DNA of 64,000 nucleotides from Nocardia sp. NBC_01327 (GCF_035958815.1 NZ_CP108383.1:4526001-4590000), one strand, 5' to 3'; counted from the first letter of the stretch, positions 18,320-27,896 are shown. Program-made: numbers and translations. The notes: generated by a model not told the origin, from the sequence alone.

Positions 18320-19320
18320 GGCGGGCTTCGGATTCGGTTGCGCCCGTGACGATGTCGACTCCCAGCGGCTCCTCGCACGCCCCGCCCTCGTTCCGGCAGG
18401 GTGATCTGAGCGATCCGCGTCTGGCCGCTGCGCTGAGAACGCTCGAACTCACCGTGCGCCGCCGTCTCGACGGTGTGCTGCACGGCGATCACCTGGGCCT
18501 GATTCCGGGCCCGGGTTCCGAACCCGGCGATGCGCGCATGTATCAGCCGGGCGACGATGTGCGCCAGATGGATTGGTCGGTCACCGCCCGCACCACCCAT
18601 CCGCATGTGCGGCAGATGGTCGCCGACCGTGAGCTGGAGACCTGGCTGGTGGTGGATCTGTCCGCCAGCCTCGACTTCGGCACCACCGGCTGCGAGAAGC
18701 GCGATCTGGCCATTGCCGCCGCGGCCGCGGTCACCCATCTGACCAGTGGCGGCGGTAATCGGATCGGCGCGGTGGTCGCCAATGGCGAGAAGCTGATTCG
18801 CATTCCGGCGCGCAGCGGGCGCGTGCACGCGCAGTCCATGCTGCGCACCATCGCCACCACCCCGCACGCCCGCGACGGTGTGCGCGGTGATCTGCAGGGC
18901 GCCATCGAGTCTCTGCGCCGTCCGCAGCGCAAACGCGGTCTGGCCGTGGTGATTTCCGATTTCCTCGGGGATATCGACTGGCAGCGCAGCCTGCGCGCCA
19001 TCTCCGGCCGCCACGATCTGCTCGCGGTGGAGGTGCTCGATCCGCTGGATATGGCGCTGCCGGATGTCGGTGACGTGGTGCTGCACGATCCGGAGTCCGG
19101 GCGCACCCGGGAATTCAGCGTGACCCCCGCGCTGCGCGCCGATTTCGCGAAAGCGGCGCAGCGGCACCGGGAGCAGGTGGAACTGGCGCTGCGCAGTTGC
19201 GGCGCGCCGGTGATGGACCTGCGTACCGATCGGGACTGGATCGCCGATGTGGTCCGGTTCGTGTCCACCCGGCGCCATACTTTCGGCGCCTCGAATGCCG
19301 GGCGGGTGCCACGACAGTGA
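18316..19320 (+). CDS. DUF58-family protein, MoxR partner
   Basis: A 334-residue homologue of Rv1480. The DUF58 signature YQPGDDVRQMDWSVTARTTHPHVRQ is present, within a vWA-like fold (ETWLVVDLSASLDFG). The C-terminus carries VVISDFLGDIDW. Such proteins are thought to work with MoxR in maturation of envelope complexes. GTG 18316 overlaps the moxR stop; the homologue's N-terminus aligns better with ATG 18352 (MSTPSGSS), so the true start may be there. It overlaps the VWA gene by four bases. Confidence 0.88.
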
Positions 19321-20321
19321 GCATTTCCAATTTCACCTCGCAGTACTGGCTGGCTTTCCTGGTCGTAGTCGCGCTCATCGCACTGCTCTACGTGGTGGTG
19401 CAGCGGCGACGGCAGAAGCATGTGCTGCGCTTCTCCAATATGGAGATGCTGGAACGGGTCGCGCCCAGCCAGCCCAGTCGATTCCGGCATGTGCCGGTGG
19501 CGCTCATGCTGGTCGGCCTGATTCTGCTGACCATCGCCGCCGCCGGTCCGACCGCGACGAAGAAGGTGCCGCGCAATCGCGCCACCGTCATTCTGGTGAT
19601 CGACGTATCGCTGTCCATGGAGGCGACCGATGTGCCGCCGAGCCGAATTCAGGTGGCCAAGAAGGCCGCCAAGGAATTCGCGGACGGTCTGACGCCGGGC
19701 ATCAATCTGGGTCTGGTCACCTTCGCCGGCACCGCCTCGGTGCAGATGTCGCCGACCACCAATCGCCAGGCGGTCAAGGCGGCCATCGACAGCATGAAGC
19801 TGGCCGAGCGCACCGCCACCGGTGAGGGCATTCTGACCGCGCTGCAATCGATCGACACGCTGGCCTCGGTGCTCGGCGGTGCGGAGACTCCGCCGCCCGC
19901 GCGCATCGTGCTCATGTCCGACGGTAAGCAGACGGTGCCCGATGACAAGGATGTCGACAATCCGCGCCACGGCTTCACCGCCGCGCGTCTGGCGAAGGAG
20001 AAAGGCGTTCCGGTGTCGACGATTTCGTTCGGCACGACCTGGGGCACCGTCGAGATTCCGGATCAGGACGGCAAGGGTTCGCAGCGCGTGCGGGTTCCGG
20101 TCGACGACGACGCCCTGCATCAGATCGCCCAGCTGTCCGGTGGCGACTTCTATACCGCCTCCACGCTGGAAGAGCTTCGTAAGGTGTACGACACACTCGA
20201 TCAGCAGATCGGGTACGAGCTGACAATGGGCGATGCGAGCCGGCCGTGGTTGCTGCTGGGTCTGCTGGTGACCGCCTCCGGGGTGGTGACAGCGCTGCTC
20301 TATCGTCAGCGTCTGCCGTAA
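19317..20321 (+). CDS. Membrane-anchored VWA-domain protein
   Basis: A 334-residue homologue of Rv1481. Two N-terminal membrane segments (YWLAFLVVVALIALLYVVV and VALMLVGLILLTIAAAGP) precede a von Willebrand A domain with MIDAS residues DVSLSM. A further membrane helix (WLLLGLLVTASGVVTALLY) closes the protein. The layout is that of BatA-like proteins that act with MoxR and DUF58. The GTG start overlaps the previous stop as GTGA, showing coupling. A gene like Rv1482c, which lies between this gene and fabG1 in M. tuberculosis, is absent here. Confidence 0.9.
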   Translation: MSISNFTSQYWLAFLVVVALIALLYVVVQRRRQKHVLRFSNMEMLERVAPSQPSRFRHVPVALMLVGLILLTIAAAGPTATKKVPRNRATVILVIDVSLSMEATDVPPSRIQVAKKAAKEFADGLTPGINLGLVTFAGTASVQMSPTTNRQAVKAAIDSMKLAERTATGEGILTALQSIDTLASVLGGAETPPPARIVLMSDGKQTVPDDKDVDNPRHGFTAARLAKEKGVPVSTISFGTTWGTVEIPDQDGKGSQRVRVPVDDDALHQIAQLSGGDFYTASTLEELRKVYDTLDQQIGYELTMGDASRPWLLLGLLVTASGVVTALLYRQRLP

Positions 20322-20370
20322 TTCGGTACCGCGCGCCGAGTCCCGCCAACGAACAGATAGGTTTCCCTCT

Positions 20371-21090
20371 ATGTCGAACATCACATCCCGGTCGGTACTG
20401 GTGACCGGCGGCAATCGCGGCATCGGGCTCGCGGTAGCCCTGCGCCTGCTTGCCGATGGACACAAGGTCGCTGTCACGCATCGCGGTTCGGGTGTGCCCG
20501 AGGGCCTCTTCGGCGTGAAATGCGATGTGACCGACTCGGAGTCGGTGGATCGCGCGTTCACCGAGGTCGAGGCGCACCAGGGTCCGGTCGAGGTCGTCGT
20601 GGCCAATGCGGGCATCGTGGACAACGTGCTGTTCATGCGCATGAGCGAGGAGTCGTTCTCGAAGGTCATCGACGCCAACCTCACCGGTGCGTGGCGAGTT
20701 GCCCAGCGCGCCAACCGCAATATGCTCAAGGGCCGCTTCGGCCGCGTCATCTTCCTCGGCTCGGTGGTCGGCCAGATCGGCGCCCCCGCTCAGGTCAGCT
20801 ATGCGGCGGCCAAGGCCGGTCTGGTCGGTATGGCGCGCGCCATCACCCGCGAGGTCGGCAAGCGCAATATCACCGCGAATGTGGTGGCGCCGGGCCTGAT
20901 CGACACCGATATGACCCGTGACGAGATGACCCCGGAGATGCGCAAGACCGCGCTCGACTTCATCCCGGCGGGCCGGATCGGCCAGGCCGAGGATGTCGCC
21001 GGTGTGATCAGCTTCCTCGCCTCCGAGGACGCCTCCTACATCTCCGGCGCGATCATCCCCGTCGACGGCGGTATGGGCATGGGCCACTGA
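20371..21090 (+). CDS. fabG1: 3-oxoacyl-ACP reductase (MabA/FabG1)
   Basis: A 239-residue short-chain reductase of the FAS-II system, which reduces 3-ketoacyl-ACP during mycolic acid chain extension. The cofactor motif is TGGNRGIG (12-19), the catalytic Tyr144 and Lys148 lie in SYAAAKAG, and the protein ends DGGMGMGH as MabA does. It sits immediately before inhA, as in all mycolate producers I know, so the two form an operon. The 49-bp gap after the VWA gene lacks a strong ribosome-binding site; expression may partly come from the moxR promoter. Confidence 0.95.
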   Translation: MSNITSRSVLVTGGNRGIGLAVALRLLADGHKVAVTHRGSGVPEGLFGVKCDVTDSESVDRAFTEVEAHQGPVEVVVANAGIVDNVLFMRMSEESFSKVIDANLTGAWRVAQRANRNMLKGRFGRVIFLGSVVGQIGAPAQVSYAAAKAGLVGMARAITREVGKRNITANVVAPGLIDTDMTRDEMTPEMRKTALDFIPAGRIGQAEDVAGVISFLASEDASYISGAIIPVDGGMGMGH

Positions 21091-21166
21091 GCATCTCGCT
21101 CGATCAGGTTCCGCGCTTCGACCCCCTGGCAACCAGCACTTTTCAACGAGGAGAACCAACCAACCC

Positions 21167-22006
21167 ATGAGTGGATTGCTCGAAGGCAAGACCGTACTCA
21201 TCACCGGCATCATCACCGATTCGTCCATTGCTTTCCATGCCGCCGCGGTGGCGCAGGAGCAGGGCGCCAAGGTGATCATCACCGGTATTCCGGACCGGCT
21301 GCGGCTGATCGACCGGATCGCCAAGCGGCTGCCGAAGGAGGTTCCCCCGGCCATCCCGCTCGATGTCACCAATGAGGAGAACCTCGGCGAGCTGGCGGCG
21401 AAGCTGAACGAGCTGGCCCCCGAGGGCATCGACGGCGTGCTGCACTCCATCGCCTTCGCGCCGCGCACCCTGATGGGCCCCGGGTCCAAGCCGTTCCTCG
21501 AGGGCCCCGGCCCGGATGCGGCCAAGGCGTTCGAGATCTCGGCGTGGAGCTACGCCTCGCTGGCCCGCGCGGTCCTGCCGGCCATGAACGAGGGCGGCTC
21601 CATCGTGGGCATGGATTTCGATCCGCGCACCGCCATGCCGTACTACAACTGGATGGGTGTGGCCAAGGCCGCGCTCGAATCGGTGAACCGCTATGTGGCG
21701 CGAGAGGTGGGCGAGGCCAAGCGCATTCGCTCCAACCTGATCGCGGCCGGGCCGATCAAGACCCTGGCGGCCAAGGCCATCGCCGGCACCGCCACCGATG
21801 ATGCGAACCAGCTCACCATGCTGAACACCTACTGGGACGGCGCTTCTCCGATCGGCTGGGACGTCGACGACCCGACGGTGGTCGCCAAGTCCGTGGTCAC
21901 CCTGCTGTCGGACTGGCTGCCCGGTACCACCGGTTCGATCATCTACGTGGACGGTGGCGCCAGCCACAACACCTGGTTCCCGGCGAACGGGTTTCCCACC
22001 AACTGA
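21167..22006 (+). CDS. inhA: NADH-dependent enoyl-ACP reductase InhA
   Basis: A 279-residue enoyl reductase, slightly longer than the 269 residues of M. tuberculosis because of a C-terminal tail (ASHNTWFPANGFPTN). The signature GIITDSSIAFH includes Ile21. Ser94 (LHSIAF), the position changed in some isoniazid-resistant mycobacteria, is Ser here. The catalytic Tyr and Lys lie in MPYYNWMGVAK (Tyr160, Lys167). AGGAG stands upstream of the ATG. It reduces long-chain enoyl-ACP in mycolic acid synthesis and is the target of activated isoniazid. Confidence 0.97.
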   Translation: MSGLLEGKTVLITGIITDSSIAFHAAAVAQEQGAKVIITGIPDRLRLIDRIAKRLPKEVPPAIPLDVTNEENLGELAAKLNELAPEGIDGVLHSIAFAPRTLMGPGSKPFLEGPGPDAAKAFEISAWSYASLARAVLPAMNEGGSIVGMDFDPRTAMPYYNWMGVAKAALESVNRYVAREVGEAKRIRSNLIAAGPIKTLAAKAIAGTATDDANQLTMLNTYWDGASPIGWDVDDPTVVAKSVVTLLSDWLPGTTGSIIYVDGGASHNTWFPANGFPTN

Positions 22007-22022
22007 GTCGAAGGAGTAGGTC

Positions 22023-23132
22023 GTGGCAGTGCATGACCTCGGCGCTCGCGCCGCGGAGCCCGCTACTGAAAAAGTGGATGCGCTGCTACTGCTGTCCTTC
22101 GGCGGTCCCGAGCGCCCCGAAGACGTGATGCCGTTCCTGGAGAACGTCACTCGGGGCCGGGGTGTACCTCCGGAGCGCCTGGCCGAAGTCGCGGAGCACT
22201 ATCTGCACTTCGGTGGGGTGTCGCCGATCAATGCGCTCAATCTCGACATCATCAAATCGGTCGAGGCCGAATTCGCCTCGCGCGGAATCGATCTGCCGGT
22301 GTACTTCGGCAATCGCAATTGGCACCCCATGGTCGAGGACACCGTCGAGGGCATGCGCGTGGACGGAATCCGTTCCGCGCTGGTGTTTCCCACCTCCGCC
22401 TGGGGTGGCTACTCGGGCTGTCTGCAGTACCACGAGGACATCGCTCGTGCCCGCGCCGATGTCGCGAATGCCCCCGAATTGGTCAAGCTGCGCCAGTATT
22501 TCGATCATCCGCTGTTCATCGACGCCATTACCGACGGCATTCGCGCGGCGGTCTCCGCGCTGCCCGAGGATCGCCGTGATCGCGCCCGGCTGGTCTTCAC
22601 CGCGCACTCGATCCCGGTATCGGCCGATATGGCCGCCGGTCCGCCGGGGGAGCAGCGGCTCTACAGCCGCCAGGTCGCCGAGGCGGCCCGACTATGCGCT
22701 GCCGCAACGGGTTTCGACGAGTACGACGTGGTCTGGCAGTCCCGTTCCGGTCCGCCGCAGGTGCCGTGGCTGGAACCCGATATCGTCGATCACCTCGATG
22801 CGCTCGCCGCACGGGGAGTGGATGCGGTCGTGATCTGTCCCGTGGGTTTCGTCTCCGATCATCTCGAGGTGATCTGGGACCTCGACAACGAGGCCAAGCA
22901 GCGCGCGGCCGAGTTGGGCATGGCCTTCGCCCGTGCGGCCACGCCGGGCGGTGATTCCCGATTCGCGCATATGGTCGTCGATCTGGTCGAGGAGCACCTG
23001 GCCGGTACCCAGCCCCGCAAGCTCAGCGAGATGACGAGCCTGGGGTGCACCCCCAACGGCGCACCCTGCGTTCCCGGCTGCTGTGCCTTGCCGCCGCGAC
23101 CGCCCCGCCCGGATACCGCCCGGTCGGCCTGA
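22023..23132 (+). CDS. hemH: Ferrochelatase (coproporphyrin III type)
   Basis: A 369-residue ferrochelatase that inserts iron into a porphyrin; in actinobacteria the substrate is probably coproporphyrin III (then called CpfC). Core motifs are FGGPERPEDV, FGNRNWHPMVEDTV and TAHSIP. Cys133 (YSGCLQY) and a C-terminal cluster GCTPNGAPCVPGCC (Cys342, 349, 353, 354) fit the [2Fe-2S] cluster known in actinobacterial enzymes. The GTG start has AGGAG (22011-22015) seven bases upstream and lies 16 bp after inhA, so it is the third gene of the fabG-inhA operon. Confidence 0.94.
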   Translation: MAVHDLGARAAEPATEKVDALLLLSFGGPERPEDVMPFLENVTRGRGVPPERLAEVAEHYLHFGGVSPINALNLDIIKSVEAEFASRGIDLPVYFGNRNWHPMVEDTVEGMRVDGIRSALVFPTSAWGGYSGCLQYHEDIARARADVANAPELVKLRQYFDHPLFIDAITDGIRAAVSALPEDRRDRARLVFTAHSIPVSADMAAGPPGEQRLYSRQVAEAARLCAAATGFDEYDVVWQSRSGPPQVPWLEPDIVDHLDALAARGVDAVVICPVGFVSDHLEVIWDLDNEAKQRAAELGMAFARAATPGGDSRFAHMVVDLVEEHLAGTQPRKLSEMTSLGCTPNGAPCVPGCCALPPRPPRPDTARSA

Positions 23133-23151
23133 GCTGCGGGAAGGAACCGCT

Positions 23152-24408
23152 GTGAACGGCGATCCGATATTCGACGGACCATCCGCCCCCGAGGGGGACG
23201 CTTTCTACGATCCTCCGCCGGATCTGTCCGGCGGCGCGGTCGGTGACGCTATCTATCTGCGGCCGCTCGACAATCCGGAAGCCGAACTGGCACATGGCCG
23301 GAACTGGCTGGTGCTCTACCGTTCGCAGAGCGTCACCGGCGAAGTGATCGCGGTATCGGGCATCATCGCCCTGCCGAACGATCCGCCGCGCACCGATGCC
23401 GGGTATCCGCTGATCACCTGGGCGCACGGCACCGTGGGGGTGTGCCCGCAATGCGCGCCGTCCCGCGATACCGCCGAATCCGGTGCGCACCATATGAACA
23501 AATACCCGCAGCCGCTGCTGAACAATTTCCTCGATCAGGGCTGGGCCGTGGCCATGACCGATTACGAGGGCCTGGGTGTGACGGGACGGCGTCATCCCTA
23601 TCTGCTCGGGGAATCCGAGGCCTACGGGGTGCTCGATATCGTGCAGACGGCGCGCCGGTTGTTTCCCGGTGTCGTCTCCGATGAGTACGCGATCGTCGGC
23701 CATTCGCAGGGCGGGCAGGCGGCGCTGTTCTCCGCGCACTACGCCAAGGATCGGGTCGACGGGCTGGTCGGGGTCGCGGCGATCGCCCCGGCCAATCATC
23801 CGAAGGCCATTGTCCGTGCGGGCGCACTGGTTCCGACCAATGCCGGCGGCGGATTCGCCTTCACCGCGCTGTTCCTGTCGGGCGCGATTGCCGGTGACGA
23901 GAGCATCGACGTCGAGAATGTGCTGTCGGTCAAGGCGAAGGCGGTCTGGCCGGATGTGCTCACCAGGTGCCGGGCCGGTCTGAGCGAACCGGATTCCTGG
24001 GGCGGGCTGCTGGGCACAGAGCAATTCCGATCGACGATTCTGAATCCGTATCCGGGTAAGCCCAATCCCGATCAGCTGAATTTCGAGGCGCAATTGGCCC
24101 TGATGAATCCGAATGTGGAAATCGATGTGCCCATTCGCATTTCGCAGTCCGCCGACGATCAGCGGGTGAAGGCCGAGGCCACGGAATTCACCATCGGCGG
24201 AGTGCCGATCGTCATCCCAGGTGTGGATGTGCTCGTCGAGGAACTGGAGGTCACCAATCCGGCGAACCTGCCGCGCTATGACCGCTACAAGGCGGGTGAG
24301 GTGGTCATCCCCGACCCCGATCCGAGCAATCTGGGCGCGCACTTCGCCACCCTGAACCACGACCGGGACGAACTGACCGGATGGCTCGCCGAACGATTCA
24401 CCGCGTGA
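23152..24408 (+). CDS. LIP-family lipase/esterase without a clear signal peptide
   Basis: A 418-residue relative of the two secreted lipases in this window. FYDPPPDLSGG near the N-terminus and the nucleophile motif GHSQGG (Ser185) mark the family; the Asp of SQSADDQRV may be the acid. Unlike the other two it starts directly with NGDPIFDGPSAPEGD, with no hydrophobic signal, so it may be cytoplasmic or exported by another route. GTG 23152 has GGGAAGGA seven bases upstream. It begins 19 bp after hemH and could be read with it. The substrate is unknown. Confidence 0.8.
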   Translation: MNGDPIFDGPSAPEGDAFYDPPPDLSGGAVGDAIYLRPLDNPEAELAHGRNWLVLYRSQSVTGEVIAVSGIIALPNDPPRTDAGYPLITWAHGTVGVCPQCAPSRDTAESGAHHMNKYPQPLLNNFLDQGWAVAMTDYEGLGVTGRRHPYLLGESEAYGVLDIVQTARRLFPGVVSDEYAIVGHSQGGQAALFSAHYAKDRVDGLVGVAAIAPANHPKAIVRAGALVPTNAGGGFAFTALFLSGAIAGDESIDVENVLSVKAKAVWPDVLTRCRAGLSEPDSWGGLLGTEQFRSTILNPYPGKPNPDQLNFEAQLALMNPNVEIDVPIRISQSADDQRVKAEATEFTIGGVPIVIPGVDVLVEELEVTNPANLPRYDRYKAGEVVIPDPDPSNLGAHFATLNHDRDELTGWLAERFTA

Positions 24409-24443
24409 ACGCGTAACCACCGGCCCGACCACCGATATCGGTG

Positions 24444-24471
24444 CGGCGGGCGGGAATACGCCTGCCCGCCG
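24444..24471. terminator. GC-rich hairpin after the lipase gene
   Basis: CGGCGGGC (24444-24451) and GCCCGCCG (24464-24471) form a perfect eight-base stem with a 12-base loop, 35 bp beyond the lipase stop and 18 bp before the next start. No T-run follows, so termination is uncertain. Confidence 0.4.
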
Positions 24472-24488
24472 TGTGCTTGTATGTCGGC

Positions 24489-25001
24489 ATGACGAGTGCT
24501 GATTTGCTGATCGATGCCTTCGGCCGGATCAAGGAGAACGTGCACGGGGCGGTCGAGGGCCTGACCGAGGCGGAATTGTCGGCGCAGCTGGACGAGGGCG
24601 GCAATTCCATCGCCTGGCTGGTCTGGCATCTGACCCGCGTCCAGGACGATCACATTGCCGATGTGGCGGGCCTGGAGCAGGTCTGGCTGACCCAGGACTG
24701 GGCCAAACGCTTCGACCTCGCATTCGATGACACCGCAACCGGATACGGCCACGCTGCCGCCGAGGTGGCCCAGGTGACCGGGATCTCCGCCGATCTGCTG
24801 ACCGGGTACTACGACGCCGTGCACGCGCAGACCATCGACTACGTCTCCGGCCTGGTGGACGCCGACCTCCCGCGCGTTGTCGACACCCGCTGGAATCCGC
24901 CGGTAACCCTGGCCGTTCGCCTGGTCAGCGTGATCGACGACGATATCCAGCACTCCGGCCAGGCCGCCTACGTCCGCGGCGTACTCCTGCGCCGCCGCTG
25001 A
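24489..25001 (+). CDS. DinB-family protein (DUF664/mycothiol-transferase type)
   Basis: A 170-residue four-helix-bundle protein. GNSIAWLVWHLTRVQDDH supplies the first metal His, and the C-terminal VIDDDIQHSGQAAYVRG the last, as in DinB_2/DUF664 proteins. Many actinobacterial members use mycothiol to detoxify electrophiles, but the specific reaction cannot be read from sequence. ATG 24489 begins MTSADLLIDAF, a usual start for the family; the frame is open upstream but gives no family-like sequence. Confidence 0.8.
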   Translation: MTSADLLIDAFGRIKENVHGAVEGLTEAELSAQLDEGGNSIAWLVWHLTRVQDDHIADVAGLEQVWLTQDWAKRFDLAFDDTATGYGHAAAEVAQVTGISADLLTGYYDAVHAQTIDYVSGLVDADLPRVVDTRWNPPVTLAVRLVSVIDDDIQHSGQAAYVRGVLLRRR

Positions 25002-25201
25002 TTCCTCGACCAGGAGCTGGTGGCGGCCCATACTCGCGGTTCGCCGCCACCGGTTCCTGGTGATCGCATGTCCAGGACCTGCGAACCCTCGGTGCCCGCC
25101 AACTGCGGATGAAATGTATTGTGTCGCAGGTGGACAGGGTCAATGGTGGTCGGTCGGAACGTGACCGAGGCGTAAGTGGCGGGAATCCGCGCGGTGGCGC
25201 G

Positions 25202-25375
25202 GTGGCGAAGAAGCGGGCGCTGGGTGCGCCCGATTACTTCGTCTGGGCTCCGGTACTGAGTCTTTTCCTAGCCGCCGGTATCTGCATGACCATCGGTCAG
25301 TCGATGACGATCGCGGTGGTGCTGGTGCTGATCGCCGTGGTGATGGTGGTCCTGGACATGTGGATCAACCGGTAG
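25202..25375 (+). CDS. Small two-helix membrane protein
   Basis: A 57-residue protein beginning KKRALGAPDYFVWAP, followed by two hydrophobic stretches (VLSLFLAAGICMTIG and TIAVVLVLIAVVMVVLDMW) and ending in INR. A basic N-terminus then two helices suggests a small integral membrane protein. I do not recognise a function. GTG 25202 is chosen because the sequence before it is not protein-like, although the frame is open to 25109. The 200 bp upstream hold nothing I can identify. Confidence 0.6.
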   Translation: MAKKRALGAPDYFVWAPVLSLFLAAGICMTIGQSMTIAVVLVLIAVVMVVLDMWINR

Positions 25376-25393
25376 CCGGGCCGAATTCGCTTC

Positions 25394-26086
25394 TCACTTC
25401 AGCACATTCACCGCGCGGGCGATGACCAGGCTGACGGTGATCAGTGAGATCGCAGACTGCACCATCATGGTCGTCTTGGCCCAGCGCGTCATCGGCATCA
25501 CATCGGTGGGGCTGAAGGCGGTCGCATTGGTGAACGACAGATACAGGTAGTCCAGGAAATTCGGCTCCCAGTCCGGATCCGCCAGGTTCGGATTCTGCAT
25601 CTGGACGAACAGGAAGTCCGGGTACGGCTTGCGGGCATGTGCCCGGGCCGCGGGCCCGCCGCGGTCGAGTTCCCAGTACCAGAGCCCGAATACCAGCACA
25701 TTCGACAGCCAGACCGCGCCGCCGGAGGTCAGCAGCCCGGCGGCATTATCGCTGACCACGCCGTCGATCAGGCCCTTCACGAGGTGGTAGACCGACCACA
25801 CCATCGAGAATGCCAGCAGCGCCATCAGGCTCAGACCGAGTCTGCGGAGCCACATCTCCTCCCGATCGATACGAAACGAGCGGGCCGCGATGAGCACGAT
25901 GACAAGCACCAGCCCGATGCCCGGCACCAGCCAGCGCGGTCCCGGCGTGAACTCCTGGGGCAGGAAGTACTGCAGCACCAGCATTCCCACCAGTGCGCTG
26001 GTGGCCCACCATCGTGATTCTCCCGTAGTCCGCCGGGCCCATGCGGGTACCTGGTCGTCGTTCGCATCATTCTCAGAGCCGGTCAC
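25394..26086 (-). CDS. DUF1345-family membrane protein
   Basis: A 230-residue integral membrane protein with about five hydrophobic segments. The C-terminal part has the DUF1345 signature DYLYLSFTNATAFSPTDVMPMT, followed by a last helix (SAISLITVSLVIARAV). The soluble loop before it (HARKPYPDFLFVQMQNPNL) is also typical. The function is unknown. It is convergent with the small membrane protein, ending 18 bp from it. Confidence 0.8.
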   Translation of the reverse strand: MTGSENDANDDQVPAWARRTTGESRWWATSALVGMLVLQYFLPQEFTPGPRWLVPGIGLVLVIVLIAARSFRIDREEMWLRRLGLSLMALLAFSMVWSVYHLVKGLIDGVVSDNAAGLLTSGGAVWLSNVLVFGLWYWELDRGGPAARAHARKPYPDFLFVQMQNPNLADPDWEPNFLDYLYLSFTNATAFSPTDVMPMTRWAKTTMMVQSAISLITVSLVIARAVNVLK

Positions 26087-26129
26087 GCGAGCAGTATCGC
26101 CCGATGCGCGACTTCGATACGGGAACGAC

Positions 26130-26939
26130 TCAGTTGCTGCTGGTCACCGAATCCGCGGGCTTCGAATCGGCGGACGCGTGCGCGGCCCGGCACCAATCGG
26201 CCGCGCGGAACATCGCGTCCACATAATCGGCGTACTGGCCCGCGAAACTACGGACACCGTCCGCGTAGGAGCGCACCGTGGTGGGGGTTACCGCGCCCGG
26301 GTCGGCGGCAGCGGCGGCCTTCAGCAGATCCAGGCTGCGAAAGCCGACGGCGAGCCCCGCGGGCGTGCCGGGCCAGACGATCGGACCCAGATACGTGCGT
26401 TCGGGATAGACCTCGATCACGCGCTGGATCAGTCGTTCGGCCCATACCGCGAGCTGGAGCGCGGGCTGGTTCGTCGTGATCTCGTCCCGCACATCCATAC
26501 TCGCCAGCACCCGTAATTCGTGCACGCCCTTCTCGATTTCGGTGCGGCGGCGCTGATCCGGGCCCTCGGTCAGAGTCAGCGCGACGAACAGACCGGGGTG
26601 GTTGCGCATATTGCCCGCGTAGCCCGCGAAGTACCGTGCGGGGAAGGCTTCCGTCTCGCCGCCGAGGCGTGCGGTCAGCGCTGCCGGTGGCATGGGTTGG
26701 GCGCCCGGGACCGGTGCGGGCAGGACGACGGGGGTATCGGCCACCGCGCCGATGGCACCGGCGGTGCGGGCGGCGCGGGCCTCGAGTTCGGCGGACACCC
26801 CGCCGGCCTGCAATCTGGCGGACTGCACGCGCCCGATCAGGTCGACGATCGATCCGCGCAGCAGGAAGGTGACCGTCAGGCCGACCACCGGCCATTTGGT
26901 CGCATCGATGTACTGCAGGACCATTTCGGGTGCACTCAC
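26130..26939 (-). CDS. Unrecognised protein with one N-terminal membrane helix
   Basis: A 269-residue protein. A hydrophobic segment (WPVVGLTVTFLLRGSIVDLI) near the N-terminus is followed by a probable coiled region rich in Ala, Arg and Glu (residues about 35-65), a Pro-rich linker (VVLPAPVPGAQPMPPA), and a helical domain with FAGYAGNMRNHPGLFVALTL and YAGPIVWPG-like loops. I do not recognise a family. It is followed on the same strand by a DUF1345 gene and preceded by a VC0807-like membrane protein, so all three may be co-expressed. Confidence 0.6.
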   Translation of the reverse strand: MSAPEMVLQYIDATKWPVVGLTVTFLLRGSIVDLIGRVQSARLQAGGVSAELEARAARTAGAIGAVADTPVVLPAPVPGAQPMPPAALTARLGGETEAFPARYFAGYAGNMRNHPGLFVALTLTEGPDQRRRTEIEKGVHELRVLASMDVRDEITTNQPALQLAVWAERLIQRVIEVYPERTYLGPIVWPGTPAGLAVGFRSLDLLKAAAAADPGAVTPTTVRSYADGVRSFAGQYADYVDAMFRAADWCRAAHASADSKPADSVTSSN

Positions 26940-26972
26940 ACGCGTGATCGTATTGCCGGACAGCGACTCCCG

Positions 26973-27863
26973 CTATGCCACTGCGACTTTCGTCTGCTCT
27001 GCCATCTCCGCATCGAGCAGGCGGCGGGCGCGGGGGATGAGGAGGGTGCGATTGGGGAGGAACCACAGTGCGATCAGCGCGAACAGGGGCAGCCCGGACA
27101 GCAGTGACGATTTGCCGGCCTGGTCGGGCGGGTAGCTGTAGATCACGAGGACCCGCAGTACCGCGTCCGTGAGCAGGACCAGGCCCAGGGTTGCGGTGAC
27201 GAACTGGTAGATCCGGCGGAAACCGGGGTCCTTGGACCAGATTCGATCGAACCCTGCGGCGCGCAGGGGATCACCTTTGGCGGCAACGGGTTTGAGCGCG
27301 TCACGCATATACGGATGATCCGTCCAGGCGCTGGCCAGCACCACGATCCCGGCAATGGCGATATACAGCGAGGTCCGGGCCAGGACAAAACGTGCGTCGC
27401 CGCTGATCGACGTCAGCACCACGCCGACGATGACCTCCGCCAGTACCAAGACCGCGAAGCTGTCGATCCGATGTGTCGCAGTGCGCCGCAACCGTGTTCG
27501 CGCCATATCGCCGATGACGATCAGCGCGGCGACCACCGCGCCCGCCACCATGCTGGCCGTACTCCCTGCCCCGGCCAGGTAGCAGCCGATGAGCGCAGTA
27601 TTCGATGCGACCGCTGTGAAAACCACCAAGCGCCAGCGGAATTCACCGGTCTCGATCCGTCCGCCGATCGCCTTCGCGCCCAGGAGTGTGCCGCCGATGG
27701 ACAGCCGGATCTGCGGTGGGAGGCCGGTCGGGGCGAGCAGTACGAAGATGACCGTCGGGAGGAGTAGATCGACGGCCGTATTCGCCAGCATCAGGGCGAA
27801 CCACAGGGCCTTCTTGCGCTTGTCGATGTCGGGCGTGGGATGACTCCCGGTTGAACCGTGCAT
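26973..27863 (-). CDS. VC0807-family multi-pass membrane protein
   Basis: A 296-residue protein with about seven hydrophobic helices. The conserved loops SIGGTLLGAKAIGGRIETGEF and FDRIWSKDPGFRRIYQFVT are typical of VC0807-like proteins (intracellular-septation-A related). The biochemical role is not established. It is divergent from a MarR gene; an inverted repeat matching the MarR type lies in the 79-bp gap, so it is probably the regulated target. Confidence 0.72.
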   Translation of the reverse strand: MHGSTGSHPTPDIDKRKKALWFALMLANTAVDLLLPTVIFVLLAPTGLPPQIRLSIGGTLLGAKAIGGRIETGEFRWRLVVFTAVASNTALIGCYLAGAGSTASMVAGAVVAALIVIGDMARTRLRRTATHRIDSFAVLVLAEVIVGVVLTSISGDARFVLARTSLYIAIAGIVVLASAWTDHPYMRDALKPVAAKGDPLRAAGFDRIWSKDPGFRRIYQFVTATLGLVLLTDAVLRVLVIYSYPPDQAGKSSLLSGLPLFALIALWFLPNRTLLIPRARRLLDAEMAEQTKVAVA

Positions 27864-27896
27864 CGAACTTCCCCCAGTTCTATGAAATCTCTCAGA

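Noticed and set aside
18543..20750. A 735-codon minus-strand frame across the DUF58, VWA and fabG genes
   Set aside because: It covers three conserved genes with coupled starts on the other strand and shows no recognisable domain.
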